64,000 nt of DNA from VXYL01 sp965116345 (GTDB taxonomy: Bacteria; Pseudomonadota; Gammaproteobacteria; Pseudomonadales; Azotimanducaceae), in contig OZ220680.1 in NCBI GenBank assembly GCA_965116345.1, forward strand, positions 2,604,001 through 2,668,000, read 5' to 3'. Made by a program: the position numbers and the translations under genes. Shown here in pieces: positions 8,565 through 18,800 of this stretch (position 1 is its first letter; each line of letters opens with the position of its first letter). Below the pieces are notes generated by a model. The model made no database searches. It was not told the DNA's origin and worked only from the letters and a program-made list of their open reading frames with translations.

Positions 8565-9770
8565 ATGGCGACAAACACCTTGGTCATATCGTCGAGGTCA
8601 ATCGTTGCGAAGCCTGCCGCACTGTGGGTCGGGCTGACGATGCTCTTCGCGCCCATCGGTTTCGCCGCCGAGACCCAGCAGGACGTCGCTCTGCCCTCGG
8701 CCGAGACATCGCCGCTGTTCTGGACGCAGGAGGAGCGCATCGTCGGTTTCCGCAACTTCGACACGATCTACCCCACCCGGCCGGTCGACAACGGCACCGA
8801 CCACCTTCCCCTGGTCGATGATCCACGGGACTTCTCGACACTCACGTACGTCGTCGACGGCGTGGCCCACACGCTCGACCAGTACCTGGAGAGGTTCCAC
8901 GTGGCCGGTGTCCTGGTTGGCAAGGGCGACCGCATCCTGTTCGAGCGGTACCGCCTCGGGCATACGGAGACGTCGCGCTGGGTGTCGTACTCGGTGGCGA
9001 AGTCCGTGACCTCCCTGCTCATCGGCGCCGCCATCCACGACGGCTACATCGAGAGTCTCGATGAACCGGTGACCGACTACCTGCCGCGCCTCAAGGACAG
9101 CGCCTACGAACGCACGACGGTTCGCCACCTACTGCAGATGGCGTCGGGTGTCGCCTGGAACGAGAGCTACACCGACCCGACCTCGGACGTCTCGCTCGCG
9201 GGCGGCGCCAACGGCATCGCGCTCTACGAATACCTCGCCAAGCTCCCCGCGGACGGGGAGCCCGGTGAGAAGTTCAACTACAACACCGGCGAGACGAACC
9301 TGGTCGGCTCGCTCCTGCGATCGGCGATCGGCAACAACGCATCGACCTATCTCGGCGCGAAGATCTGGCGCCCGATGATGGAACACCCCGCGACCTGGAG
9401 CATCACTTCCGGGGTCGAACTCGGCGGCTGCTGCATCCACGCGACGTTGCGCGACTATGCCCGTCTCGGCCTGTTCGCCATGCGCGGTGGAGTCCTGCCG
9501 GATGGCACCGAGACGCTGCCCGACGGTTGGATGCAGGAGTCCACGACGGAATCCCCGGGCAATCCCGGCTACGGCTACCTGTGGTGGCTCTGGGACGAAG
9601 GTGCGTACGCGGCCCTCGGCATCTTCGGTCAAACCATCTGGATCGACCCGCGCAACAGCATCGTGATGGTCACACAAAGCGCGGCACCTGCGGCTACCAG
9701 CCCGGCACAGAATGCCCATCTCGACGCCTTGATCGACGCCGTGCGCCGCCACGTCGCCGGTCTCGACTAA
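8565..9770 (+). CDS. Serine hydrolase of the beta-lactamase (class C / NylB-like) family, exported
   Basis: A 401-residue secreted hydrolase. The start is fixed by GAGAGGGGG a few bases before the ATG at 8565. A signal peptide ends near F-A-A (about residue 35). The nucleophile motif S-x-x-K is S-V-A-K within S-Y-S-V-A-K-S, and the tyrosine motif is Y-N-T within F-N-Y-N-T-G-E-T-N. These match the penicillin-binding-protein-like esterases and amidases (EstB, 6-aminohexanoate-dimer hydrolase) better than true beta-lactamases. It begins 17 nt after the CoA-transferase stop and is probably in the same transcript. The substrate is unknown. Confidence 0.83.
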   Translation: MATNTLVISSRSIVAKPAALWVGLTMLFAPIGFAAETQQDVALPSAETSPLFWTQEERIVGFRNFDTIYPTRPVDNGTDHLPLVDDPRDFSTLTYVVDGVAHTLDQYLERFHVAGVLVGKGDRILFERYRLGHTETSRWVSYSVAKSVTSLLIGAAIHDGYIESLDEPVTDYLPRLKDSAYERTTVRHLLQMASGVAWNESYTDPTSDVSLAGGANGIALYEYLAKLPADGEPGEKFNYNTGETNLVGSLLRSAIGNNASTYLGAKIWRPMMEHPATWSITSGVELGGCCIHATLRDYARLGLFAMRGGVLPDGTETLPDGWMQESTTESPGNPGYGYLWWLWDEGAYAALGIFGQTIWIDPRNSIVMVTQSAAPAATSPAQNAHLDALIDAVRRHVAGLD

Positions 9771-9779
9771 CACCTGCAC

Positions 9780-9806
9780 CGTAGGGGCGGGGCTTGTCCC
9801 CGCCCG
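9780..9806. repeat. Single REPIN-like hairpin
   Basis: A hairpin of stem GGGCGGGG, loop CTTGT, stem CCCCGCCC with the family GTAGGGGC head, 10 nt after the stop of the preceding gene. Its stem differs from the 31217 copy at both sides of several pairs while the loop is identical. Confidence 0.6.
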
Positions 9807-9968
9807 TCCCTCCTCCGAGCACCTCCGTGCCTATCCAGGTGCGTCTGATGGACCCCCACGGGACTTCCGCGCGAGACTTCGTCCAACGGGGTTCCCCTTG
9901 GGCCGCGTTTCTGATTCTCTGCACGGGAGTGGCAGATCTGCTGTCGCGACGTGCTGACGGAGGAGGTC

Positions 9969-11069
9969 ATGGGGAGATGCCTATCCATCGCCCTGCTCGC
10001 CTGTTGCCCGAGTGCCTTGGCCCTCGACCAGGCGGTGCTCACGGCATTGCTCGACGAGACGCGTGCCGAGATGAAGATGCCGGGCCTGCGCGCGGCGGTG
10101 CGCTTCGAGGATGGCCGTATCGTCCGTGCCGCCGTGGGGTTGGCGGATCGCGAGGCCAACGTTCCACTCGACGACACGGTGCGGATGCCGGGCGGCAGCA
10201 CCGGCAAGACGTTCGTCGCCGCGTTGGCGATGCTGCTGATCGAGGACGGCGTGCTGTCGTTGGACGACCCGGCATCGAAGTGGCTCGGCGATGAGCGTTG
10301 GTTCAGACGCCTGCCCAACGACGACGAGATCCTCGTCCGCCATCTGCTCTCCCACTCGTCGGGGCTCGGCGACTACCCGTACACGATGCGCTACCGGATG
10401 GGTTCCGTTTTTCGCGCGATCCGCCACGGCGGCATCCGTTTCGAGCCCGAGGAACTGATCGGCTTCATCGACCGCAAGGCGCTGTACCCGGTGGGACGGG
10501 GCTACGCCTACACCGATGCCGGCTACCTCGTGCTCGGGCGCGTGATCGAAGCCGCGACGGATCGCACGTACTACGACTTGGTGCGTGAACGCATCCTCGA
10601 GCCGCAGGGCCTCGACCAGATCGGGCTCCAGGACCGCTCCGTTCTGCCGAACATCACGCCGGGCTACATGATGGGCGCCCGCAACCTGAGGAAGGACGGC
10701 ACCATGAAGATCGACCCGTCCTCCGAGTGGACCGGCGGCGGGCTCACCACCAATCCGACCATGCTGGTCGAGTTTTACGGCGCGCTGACCGCAGGCCGCA
10801 TCGTCCAGCCCGAGAGCCTGGCGCTGATGCTGGAGTCGGGCTGGCAGAACCCGGCCACACCGGACTGGCACTACGGCTTCGGCCTCTTCGTCTACGAAGA
10901 TGGCGAAACATTCGGCCACGGCGGCCTGTGGCCGGGCTACCGGACACACGTCACCCACTACGCGTCGTCGGGTACGACCATCGCTGTGCAGACCAACCGC
11001 GACGGCCGCTTGGACATGCAATCCGTGGTCGCGCGGATTGTACTTGCGGCGCGTGGTATCAATAAATAG
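9969..11069 (+). CDS. Serine hydrolase of the beta-lactamase family, exported
   Basis: A 366-residue penicillin-binding-protein-like serine hydrolase. The start is decided by GGAGGAGGT ending 1 nt before the ATG at 9969; an ATG at 9951 would include that site in the coding region. The signal peptide is short and ends A-L-A-L. The S-x-x-K motif is S-T-G-K in P-G-G-S-T-G-K-T-F, and the second motif is Y-T-D in Y-A-Y-T-D-A-G-Y, in place of the more usual Y-S-N. The C-terminal G-H-G-G stretch (F-G-H-G-G-L-W-P-G-Y) fits the third active-site strand. It may act on an ester, a lactone or a peptide. Only distantly similar to the upstream hydrolase. Confidence 0.82.
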   Translation: MGRCLSIALLACCPSALALDQAVLTALLDETRAEMKMPGLRAAVRFEDGRIVRAAVGLADREANVPLDDTVRMPGGSTGKTFVAALAMLLIEDGVLSLDDPASKWLGDERWFRRLPNDDEILVRHLLSHSSGLGDYPYTMRYRMGSVFRAIRHGGIRFEPEELIGFIDRKALYPVGRGYAYTDAGYLVLGRVIEAATDRTYYDLVRERILEPQGLDQIGLQDRSVLPNITPGYMMGARNLRKDGTMKIDPSSEWTGGGLTTNPTMLVEFYGALTAGRIVQPESLALMLESGWQNPATPDWHYGFGLFVYEDGETFGHGGLWPGYRTHVTHYASSGTTIAVQTNRDGRLDMQSVVARIVLAARGINK

Positions 11070-11080
11070 TACCTTTTTAG

Positions 11081-11122
11081 TTGTCTATCCGATACTAAAC
11101 AAACAACAGTTGTATTAGACAA
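11081..11122. promoter_or_regulatory. AT-rich interrupted dyad between hydrolase and FG-GAP gene
   Basis: TTGTCTA (11081-11087) and ATAC (11092-11095) pair with GTAT (11112-11115) and TAGACAA (11116-11122). It lies in a distinctly AT-rich 60-nt patch of an otherwise GC-rich region, about 50 nt before the next start codon. It could be an operator or part of a transcript end; no T-run follows the right arm. Confidence 0.35.
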
Positions 11123-11173
11123 TCCCTAGGGACAATGATTCCGTTCGTCGATGGGACTCTTGGAAATGGCGCC

Positions 11174-12766
11174 ATGAAACGGTCCGCGAAGGCGTGTCTG
11201 CCACTGATTTGCGCTTTGGGCTCGGCATGCGCCGGCGTGGTCGCCGAGCCGAGCGACGACCTGTTCGACATCCACGAGATCGATACGGGATCGGCCGAGC
11301 ATCAGACGCTGCTGGTCGGTTCGTTCACAACCCCGGGGTCGGTGGAACTCGCTGTGATCGATATATTGGACGGCGGGGAACGGCGGTTGACCTTGCACCG
11401 CCTGGACGGGGACGACTGGAATGCGGTGCGCCAATGGCCGCTGGACCGTCACGTGCTGTTCGTCGACCGGGTGAACGTCGATGGGCGGGACCATGTGCTG
11501 ACCTTCCGCCGCGGCAGCCTCGGCCGTTTCGATGTCGACAGCGGCAGCGAGGAGAGGCTGGTCGCAGTGACGATCACCTACGACCCCGGGGAGGAAGGTG
11601 GCCTCCCGCGCCTGGACGTGGCCCGCGATCTGAACGGCGACGGGCGCGACGACCTCGTGGTGCCCGACACCGACGGCTTCTGGGTGTCGACGCAGTCGGA
11701 GGACGGTTCGTTCGTTGCGCCGTTGAAGCTCGGCCCCGCCGAGCCGCTCCTCGACGAGCGGGCCTACGGCGACACCAAGACCTATGGCGAAGTCGGCATC
11801 ACGCCGATGACGCTGCCCTGGTATCTCGGCCGCGTCCACCGTATGGACTACGACCGGGACGGCCGTACGGACCTCGTCTTCTGGAACCAGGACCACTTCG
11901 AGGTGCACAGGCAGGATTCGGCGGGCCGCTTCCATGCAGAGTCCGAGACCTTCACGACGGAGGTCCCGTTCGGCTTCGACGGCGCGTACACGCTCGCCTT
12001 CCAGTTCGAAGGCATGAGTGTGCCGACGGTGATTCTCGGCGTCGGCGGTCGGATCGAGCACACCCTGTTGCACGGCTTCCGCGATCTGAACGCCGACGGT
12101 GTCGCGGATCTCGTCACCCTGACGTTCTCCGGTCGCCGGGTTTTCAGCCTGCGGGGACGTTACGACGTGCACTTCGGCCGGCCGTCGCCCGGCGGCACGG
12201 TCTTCCCGGCGACCGCGGACACGTCGGCGACGACCCCCGGCCCGGCGGTCGGACAGGCCTGGGGCTACGCATCGCAGAGCTTCGTAGACTTCGACGGCGA
12301 CGGCACGACCGACGTGGCGATGGTCTCCGTGAACACCGGATTCGGCGGCATGGCACGGGCCATGGTCGCCAAGTCCATCATGGTCGACGTGGCGTTCTTC
12401 CGCCTCAGCGACGGCGAGTACCCCCGCCGGCCCGATGCCAGGCGAAAGGTCCGCACGCCTCTCGCACCCTTCGACAAGCGCGGCGTGCTGTTCCCGACGG
12501 TGGTCGTCGGCGACGTCAACGGCGATGGACGCTCCGATGTCCTGGCCGTCGAACGCTGGGATGAATGGTCGGTCTATCTCGGCACCTCGGGACCGAATCC
12601 CCTGTCAACACGACCGGTCAAGGTGGCTGCCGCGGTACCCATGGACGACCGTTTCGCCACCGTTCGCGACCTGAACGGCGACGGCAGCGAAGACGTCGTC
12701 ATCCACCATCGATCCAAGGCCGGGGTGAACGGCGTCGTCGTCCTGATGGCACGGCGAAATTCGTAA
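11174..12766 (+). CDS. FG-GAP/VCBS repeat protein, exported
   Basis: A 530-residue secreted protein of unknown function with six calcium-binding D-x-[DN]-x-D-G type repeats: D-L-N-G-D-G-R-D-D, D-Y-D-R-D-G-R-T-D, D-L-N-A-D-G-V-A-D, D-F-D-G-D-G-T-T-D, D-V-N-G-D-G-R-S-D and D-L-N-G-D-G-S-E-D. These are typical of FG-GAP/VCBS beta-propellers, often found in adhesion or polysaccharide-binding proteins. The start at 11174 puts a signal peptide (M-K-R-S-A-K then a hydrophobic run ending A-G-V-V-A) at the N-terminus; an upstream ATG at 11135 would add 13 residues that do not fit. A Cys in A-L-G-S-A-C could be a weak lipobox. Confidence 0.8.
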   Translation: MKRSAKACLPLICALGSACAGVVAEPSDDLFDIHEIDTGSAEHQTLLVGSFTTPGSVELAVIDILDGGERRLTLHRLDGDDWNAVRQWPLDRHVLFVDRVNVDGRDHVLTFRRGSLGRFDVDSGSEERLVAVTITYDPGEEGGLPRLDVARDLNGDGRDDLVVPDTDGFWVSTQSEDGSFVAPLKLGPAEPLLDERAYGDTKTYGEVGITPMTLPWYLGRVHRMDYDRDGRTDLVFWNQDHFEVHRQDSAGRFHAESETFTTEVPFGFDGAYTLAFQFEGMSVPTVILGVGGRIEHTLLHGFRDLNADGVADLVTLTFSGRRVFSLRGRYDVHFGRPSPGGTVFPATADTSATTPGPAVGQAWGYASQSFVDFDGDGTTDVAMVSVNTGFGGMARAMVAKSIMVDVAFFRLSDGEYPRRPDARRKVRTPLAPFDKRGVLFPTVVVGDVNGDGRSDVLAVERWDEWSVYLGTSGPNPLSTRPVKVAAAVPMDDRFATVRDLNGDGSEDVVIHHRSKAGVNGVVVLMARRNS

Positions 12767-13730
12767 GCGGGTTGTCGATCAATCCCCGATAGCGCCGGCC
12801 GGTCGCGTTGGAAGTTTCGCTGGCGCGAAACTTCTACGGCGGCAGCGAGTCAATTTTCCATAACTCGCCGTTTTCAAAGCGTTTTTTGTCTTTTCTCATG
12901 ACCGCTGGCCAACAAAGCGGCACCCTCTCACACGCGCAGCAGTGCCGCCGCCTGCGACGCCCTGACGCCCTGAGCTGACGGCGGATCGGCGCCCGCGCCT
13001 TTTCCGCGCCGACGATCGAATCCGATCCTAACGACTCCCGCCGACCACCGCCACTCGATCCGCCTGCCTGATCCGCCTGCCTTGTGCCATGGCATCCCGA
13101 TGCGCGGCGGCGCATCCCCGGGTATTCCTCGTCGGCCGTGCCGCCTCCGGCCGCGGCGTCCTCCGCCGAAACCGGGTCAAGGGCCGCCAGGGCGCCCGGC
13201 TACGCCGGGGGCGACCCTTGACGCGGTGCAGGCGCCCCTACGCTGCCCGCAGGGAACGGGCGGGCGACCACCTGCAGCGACATCACTCGCGCATCGCGGC
13301 GCAAACCGCACCGAAACCCGCGGCCCGCCCGTTCCCTGCCCCGCGGCGAGCGACTTCCGAAGTGGGGCCGGTGCCGGTCTGACGGCGTGATCCTAGTGGC
13401 CCCGATCCTCGTCCCGTTGCTCGACGAGGACGCCAGGACTAACTTGATGGGCGTCCCCCCCTTCGGGGGTCGCGCTCTATTCGGCTGCGCCGAACCGAGC
13501 CCGCAGGGGCGGTCTCGGCCCTGCGGGTAACGATCGCTGACGCTTGCGCCCTCCGGGCGCTGATGACGCACTTCGACGCATAGCCGGACCGCCGGGTCCA
13601 CCACCCGCTGCACACGTCCGGCATCCAGCTGTTCGATTCGACAGATCGACCCGCCGGACGCGGAGTGTAGTGCGTCAATCAGGATGACGCGTTCCGATCT
13701 TGATTGTCGCGCAACACCCCAGGCCCCGCA
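12767..13730. other. Intergenic region with hairpins, no supported gene
   Basis: No coding region with recognisable protein features is seen. A perfect hairpin GAAGTTTCG / CTGGCG / CGAAACTTC lies at 12811-12834, 44 nt after the FG-GAP stop. Four further hairpins are packed into 13455-13560. The stretch marks the left side of the recombinase-rich island. No tRNA-like sequence was found beside the integrase. Confidence 0.5.
13455..13560. repeat. Cluster of four consecutive hairpins
   Basis: Four stem-loops follow one another: CCCCC / CTT / CGGGGG-type at about 13455-13469, TTCGGC / TGC / GCCGAA at 13480-13494, CCGCAGGG with CCCTGCGG at 13501-13526, and GCGCCC / TCC / GGGCGC at 13546-13560. They could be a structured RNA or remains of short mobile palindromes. 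Confidence 0.4.
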
Positions 13731-14648
13731 TCAGCTACCAACATAAATCGAGGACACGTCGCGTCTCCCGTGGCCGAGCTCCGCCGCGATCGTCTGCCGT
13801 GCCTCGGTGTCGATCCGCCGTCTCGCCCCCGTCAGCGACCGCTGGCGCGGCCCGCCCGCCACCGGCGCCTTCCAGCCCGTCAGCTCCTCGTACCTGCGAG
13901 CGGCGTAACCGTGGCGCAGCCCGTGCATGCGGTAAAGGCCCGCCGCGCGCGTCTGGCTCTCGTACACCTTGAGCTGCTCTTTGTAGTTGCGCTCCGGCGG
14001 AATCAGCGCCCCGCTGCCCGCCAGGCGGCGCGCCTCGTCGAGCAGCCTGCGCTGGCTGTCCTTCAGGACCGGCACCTCCCGCGGCCTGCCGCCCTTGGTG
14101 GTCGAACCCTTCAGCCGGATGCGGTCGCCCCGGTCGTCGCGCGCCGGCGTGAACTTGATCGCCTCCTCGCGGCGCAGGCCGAACTCCGCCTCGAGGCGCA
14201 GCGCCATCGCCACGTGCGGATCCTTCACCAGCGCCAGCTTGTCCGGGTCGAGGACCACGCTCCTGTCCTCGTTGGTAACGTACTCGCGATTGGCGATGCC
14301 GAGGGCGCCGTTGACCGGCACCACGCCCGGACGACCGATGTGTTTCGCCCACCAGCGCACGTGCGCCATCCTGTTCTTCACCGTGCCGACGGAGCGCCCC
14401 TGGCGCTTCCACTCCTTGACCAGCGCCGCGACGTGCTTGCGCTTCAGCCCGGTCGCCCGCAGGCCCTTGAAGCCGAGATCGTGCAGGGTGTCGGCGATCT
14501 GCGCCAGCGCGTAGGAGCGCGCCGTGCGCGTGCCGTGGGAGCCATCGTCGTGCGCCGCCTGCAGGCGCTTCAGGTCGTAGTTCAGGTCGCGCACCGCAAC
14601 CTCCTTCCAGCTTGCCGGCATCGAGATCCCCGGCAAACGGCCGGGCAA
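13731..14648 (-). CDS. Tyrosine recombinase / integrase (first of three)
   Basis: A 305-residue site-specific recombinase. The N-terminal SAM-like core-binding part spans about residues 20-130. The catalytic domain has the conserved Arg in F-G-L-R-R-E-E-A, a Lys in T-K-G-G-R-P-R, H-x-x-R in H-G-L-R-H-G-Y, a His in L-G-H-G-R-R-D, and the nucleophile Tyr in S-S-I-Y-V-G-S at the very C-terminus. All catalytic positions are present, so it is probably active. It resembles integrases of conjugative elements in the pfam12834/12835 group. A shorter start is possible at the internal Met before P-A-S-W-K-E. A recombinase with the same motif layout lies at 24136-25086. Confidence 0.85.
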   Translation of the reverse strand: MPGRLPGISMPASWKEVAVRDLNYDLKRLQAAHDDGSHGTRTARSYALAQIADTLHDLGFKGLRATGLKRKHVAALVKEWKRQGRSVGTVKNRMAHVRWWAKHIGRPGVVPVNGALGIANREYVTNEDRSVVLDPDKLALVKDPHVAMALRLEAEFGLRREEAIKFTPARDDRGDRIRLKGSTTKGGRPREVPVLKDSQRRLLDEARRLAGSGALIPPERNYKEQLKVYESQTRAAGLYRMHGLRHGYAARRYEELTGWKAPVAGGPRQRSLTGARRRIDTEARQTIAAELGHGRRDVSSIYVGS

Positions 14649-15479
14649 CCTCCTCCCTTGGTCGACACGCTATAGCCGGTGTCCGCCGACCCGTCAAAGA
14701 CCGCGTGTTGATCAATTCGGTAAACGGGAGACGGCTTGATGCGCCGTGCGCCGGAGCGACGCCGGATGCGCCTCTGGAAGTTTTTTCAGCGGGAACGGAA
14801 GGGAATCTGCCGCACCCGGCGCCGCGTCAGCGGCCCGGGCCGGCGTGTGGATTAGTTTTGCTGGGCGATCCGCCGTCCTTCGACGAGGACGATGCGAACC
14901 CGCATTGCTGCGTGTAGCCCCAAAGATGCAGTTGCCGTGCCGTCGCTTGCGGCGACCGCGGCGTGTCTTGCGACATGGGCCGGCGGCCTCTTGTGCGGCG
15001 GCGATGGCGTCACGGGTCTCCGTTTCCGGTGTGCCAGGGGATGCCTCCCCCGGCCCCGCGACCACCTCGGTCGCCACGACAGTCTCGGCTTCGATCAAGG
15101 ACTCTGCTCGGTCCCGTCGTGCCCCGCGAGCTTTCCGAAGGTCTCGCGAAGCTGCCGCCCTGCCGTGTTCGATGCCCATGCCGCCGGTGCTTACGGGCCG
15201 GCCCATGGCGCATCCGTCGATTCGCCCCCGCCGCCTGAAATGCGGCAACGTGGCCAATCCGTGCCTGCCGGTGCATCACCCCGGACATTCCAGAATGCCG
15301 TAACATCCCGGAAGCGGCACCTGGGCGTCGTCAGCCGCAAGCTACGGCTACCGCGCCCCTGCCGGATTCCCGCCGGCTGTCCGGGCCTCCCCGGTCTGGT
15401 CGGAATGGCTCCCGACCGACCACCATACGGCGGTCCCTAGGCGGCGCGGAATATACACCTGGCACCAGGGCGGCACCAG

Positions 15480-15509
15480 AAAAAAAGTGTTAGCAGCCCC
15501 GGCGCTGCT
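15480..15509 (-). terminator. Candidate rho-independent terminator for the giant Calx-beta gene
   Basis: Read on the minus strand, AGCAGC (15509-15504) pairs with GCTGCT (15497-15492) around a GC-rich loop; a run of seven T (15487-15481) follows after a few bases. It lies about 340 nt beyond the stop codon at 15848 in the transcription direction of the giant gene. Confidence 0.5.
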
Positions 15510-15527
15510 GGCAGCAATGCCGATTTA

Positions 15528-15619
15528 GCGCCCCGTCACTACCGGATTGCCGCGACCGCTTCCCACGCCGCGCGGCGGCGCCGCGACGTTGTGCGACACC
15601 CGGGGTAGTGACGGGGCGC
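15528..15619. repeat. Inverted repeat with 16-bp perfect arms
   Basis: GCGCCCCGTCACTACC (15528-15543) is repeated exactly in inverted orientation at 15604-15619. The 60 nt between contain a second GC-rich palindrome. The size (92 bp) and perfect ends suggest a small non-autonomous mobile element or a strong RNA hairpin. Confidence 0.45.
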
Positions 15620-15847
15620 GGCGGCTTGCGCCACGGGCCCACGGTCGACGCGAGCCCGCCGGGACGCCGGAAGCCGCGCGGCGGTCCGCAACGACCGGTC
15701 CGCCCCGGCGCGGGCGTGGCATCCCGGCCGACCAGTTCCCGGGAACGGCCGGGGGCGACCGCGCGCCGCGCCGGACGCGGATTTCCCCGTTCGACGCGGT
15801 GCCAGAAGCCGCCGGCGCGCGGCGGCATTGGCGGACCCGGGCCACCG

Positions 15848-18800
15848 CTACCGCGGCTTGTCTTCGGCCGCCGCGTCCGCGGGCGGAAGCTTGAGCAGGC
15901 CGTTGGGAGCGCGGACGTAGGTCAGCACTTCGATGTCGCCGTCGCTGGAGATCGCCAGGCGCCAGGCGCCGCCCGCGCCGGGTCCGGCGCCGTCGGCGAG
16001 GCCCTTGGCCGCGTTGCCCAGCTCCAGGTCCCAGGTGCCGAGGTTGGCCGCTGCGTTGGCGCCGAGCGTCAGCGTGAGCGGCGCGTAATGGCGCCAGCCC
16101 GTGCTGTCGTTCGGCTCGATGCGGACCGAGGCGGCGCTGTCGCTGCCGTTGACGATGCGCACCACGCCCTGTTCGTTGGCCATGTCGGAACTGGACGGGA
16201 AGCGATCCACGACGTGGACCTCGCGGGCCGGCACGGACGTGGCGGTGGCGTTGGACAGGTTCGCCAGACGGCCGTCCGGTGTCTCGACGAGGTTCATCAC
16301 CGCGAGGTCGCCGTCCGAGGCGATGTCAAGCCGCCACTGGCCCTCGCCGTCGCCGAGCGCGCCCAGCAGGTTCGATCCGCCGGCTTCGAGTTCCGCCGCG
16401 GCAAGCAGCACCGATGCGTCCGCTCCGATCTCCACCGACACGATGCCGCCCGGTGAAGCACCGGTGTCGTCGATGCCGGTGATGTCCGCGCGCAGGGCTT
16501 GCGCGCCCCGGTTGGTCAGGCGCAGCCTGCTGGCCGCGTCCGGACTGTCCGCCGGGTTGAACAGCGCCACGCGGTGGACGTCGTCCACGACCGGTGCGAC
16601 GTCGCCCATGGCGTGCAGCATGCCGTCGTGCGAGCGCGCGTACGGCAGCACCTCGACATCGAGGTCGCTGGCAATCTCAAGCCGCCAGTCGCCCGTGCCG
16701 GATCCGGTGGAGCCGCTCAGGCCCAGGGCCGCGTTGCCCCATTCGAGGTCGCGCGAGGTGAACTGCGCGGACGCGCCCGCGCCGATGTCCAGCGTGACCG
16801 GCGCGCCGCGCCGGCCGGCGTCGTCAATGGCCACGATCCGCACTTCTCCGGCTTGTGCGGACGGGTTGACGATCCGCACGAGTCCTGCGCGCAGCGGATT
16901 CGATGCGCTCGGCAGCAGCGGCCCGTGCGCCCGGCTGCTTGAGGCTGTTGCCCGGCTGACGCCGCTGGCGCCGAACCCGTCCGTGCCGAAGCCGTCTGCG
17001 CCGGTTCCGTCCGTGCCGCCGCTTGCCCGCGGCAGCGCCAGTGGCGCCGGGGACAGGCCGCCGGGCATCGCCGCGGTCGCCCGTGCGCCGTCCTGCGCGC
17101 TGGCGGTTTCCCGTCGGCCGGCGATCGCCCGCACCTGCTCGGCGCTCAGTGCGTAGCCGTACAAACGCACGTCGTCGATGTCGCCGCCGTAGTGCGCCGT
17201 GCCGCCGACGTTCCGGCCGATGGCGGCGGTACCGGTGCGGGTGTCCACCTGCCGCCGAACGCCGCCGAGGGTCGAGGCGAACTGCGGGGTGCCGTCGAGG
17301 TAGATCGAGAAGTCGTCGGAGTCGCCGCCCGGGAAGGTCACCGCGACGTGGTGCCAGCCGTCGGCGAGGCTTAAGCCGTTCACGCCCCAGGCGTGGCCGC
17401 TCACCGCGACGACCGCCTGGGTGCGGTCCGCGGCAATGGACAAGCGCTTGCCCTCCACGTTCGGGCCGTAAGTGAAGAAGGTCTGTCGCTGGTTGCCCGC
17501 ATCGGCCCGGAACCAGCCGGTGATGCTTCTGGCTGAATTGCCCAGCGGGAAGCTTGACGCGTGCGACGCGAGGTCCACGTAGTCGTCGCTGCCGTCGAGC
17601 GACAGCGCGTGGCTGCCAACGCTGGCGGCGGTCGTGAACGACGCGCCGTTCCTGGCCGCGCCGTTGCTGGAACCGGCCGAGTCGTCGGCGCCGCCGTCGA
17701 AACGCCAGTGGGCCACCGGCACCGGAATCGAGACCGCCGGGGGCGGCGGCGGTGGCGGCGGGGGTTCGTCCACGGCGGTCACCGGCAGTGTCGCCGACAG
17801 GTCCGCGTCCGAGTGCGCAAGCGCGGCGGCCGACACGGTCAGCGTCAGCGTTGCATCGGTGTCGAAGTCCGTGCCGTCGAAGGCGAGCGTCGCGGTGGCC
17901 TGAGTGTCGCTGTCGCGGGTCACGGACGAGACGCCAACGCCCGACACGCCGGAGGCGGTGACGTCGGAGGTGGCCACCGTCGCGGCAAAGGCGCCGGCAT
18001 CCAGCGTCAGTTCCACGTCCGCTCCGTCGAGGTTGCCCTCGGCCAGCCCGGGCGTCGCCGACGCGGTAACCGCGGTGGTCACCGGCGGCGGGGTCTGCGG
18101 GTGTTCGTTGAACAGCGCGCTCACCTGCCCGGCGCTGAGCGCCACGTCGTAGATACGCACATCGTCAATCGAGCCCGCGTAGTGCGCGTCGCCGCTGACA
18201 TTGCGGCCGATGGCGGCGGGGCCGGTGCGGGTGTCCACCGGCTGCGGGGCGCCGACCAGAGTGGATGCGGGCTGCAGCGCGCCGTCGAGGTAGATCGAAA
18301 TGCTGTCCGAGTCCCCGCCGGCGTAGGTGACCACCACGTGGTGCCAGCCGTCGTCGAGGCTCAGCCCGTTCACGCCCCAGGCGTGGCCGCTCACCCCGAC
18401 CAGAACCTGGGTGCGGTCGGCTGCTATCGAGAAACGCTGGCCGGCCACGTTCGGGCCGTAGGTGAAGAAGGTCTGGCGCTGGTTGCCGGCATCGGCCTTG
18501 AACCAGCCCATGACCGATCTGGCCGCGTCGCCGAGCGGGAAGTTCGAGACGTGCGAAGCGAGGTCCACGTAGTCGTCGATGCCGTCGAGGACGAGGGCGT
18601 GGCTGCCGACGCCGGAACCGTCATCGTTGGCCGCGAAGGCCGCGCCGCCGCCGACGGTGCCGTGGCTCGAACCCGCACCGTCGAGCGCGTCGCCGTCGAA
18701 GCGCCAGTGCGCAACGGCGGCCGGAGGGTTCGCCGCAACGGGAACCGTGCCGGGTTCACCCGCGCCCTGGCCGCCATCGGTGCCGTCTCCGTCGCCGCCG

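Larger units (their letters stand above)
14649..15847. other. Intergenic region between integrase and giant protein, no supported gene
   Basis: About 1.2 kb with open frames in several registers but no motif, ribosome binding site or family resemblance to support any of them. The only clear structures are a minus-strand terminator-like hairpin (15480-15509) and a 16-bp inverted repeat (15528-15619). Confidence 0.5.

Noticed and set aside
12767..13730. tRNA gene as integration site for the recombinases
   Set aside because: No cloverleaf with a T-arm and CCA-proximal stem was found here or near 27000; other att sites remain possible.
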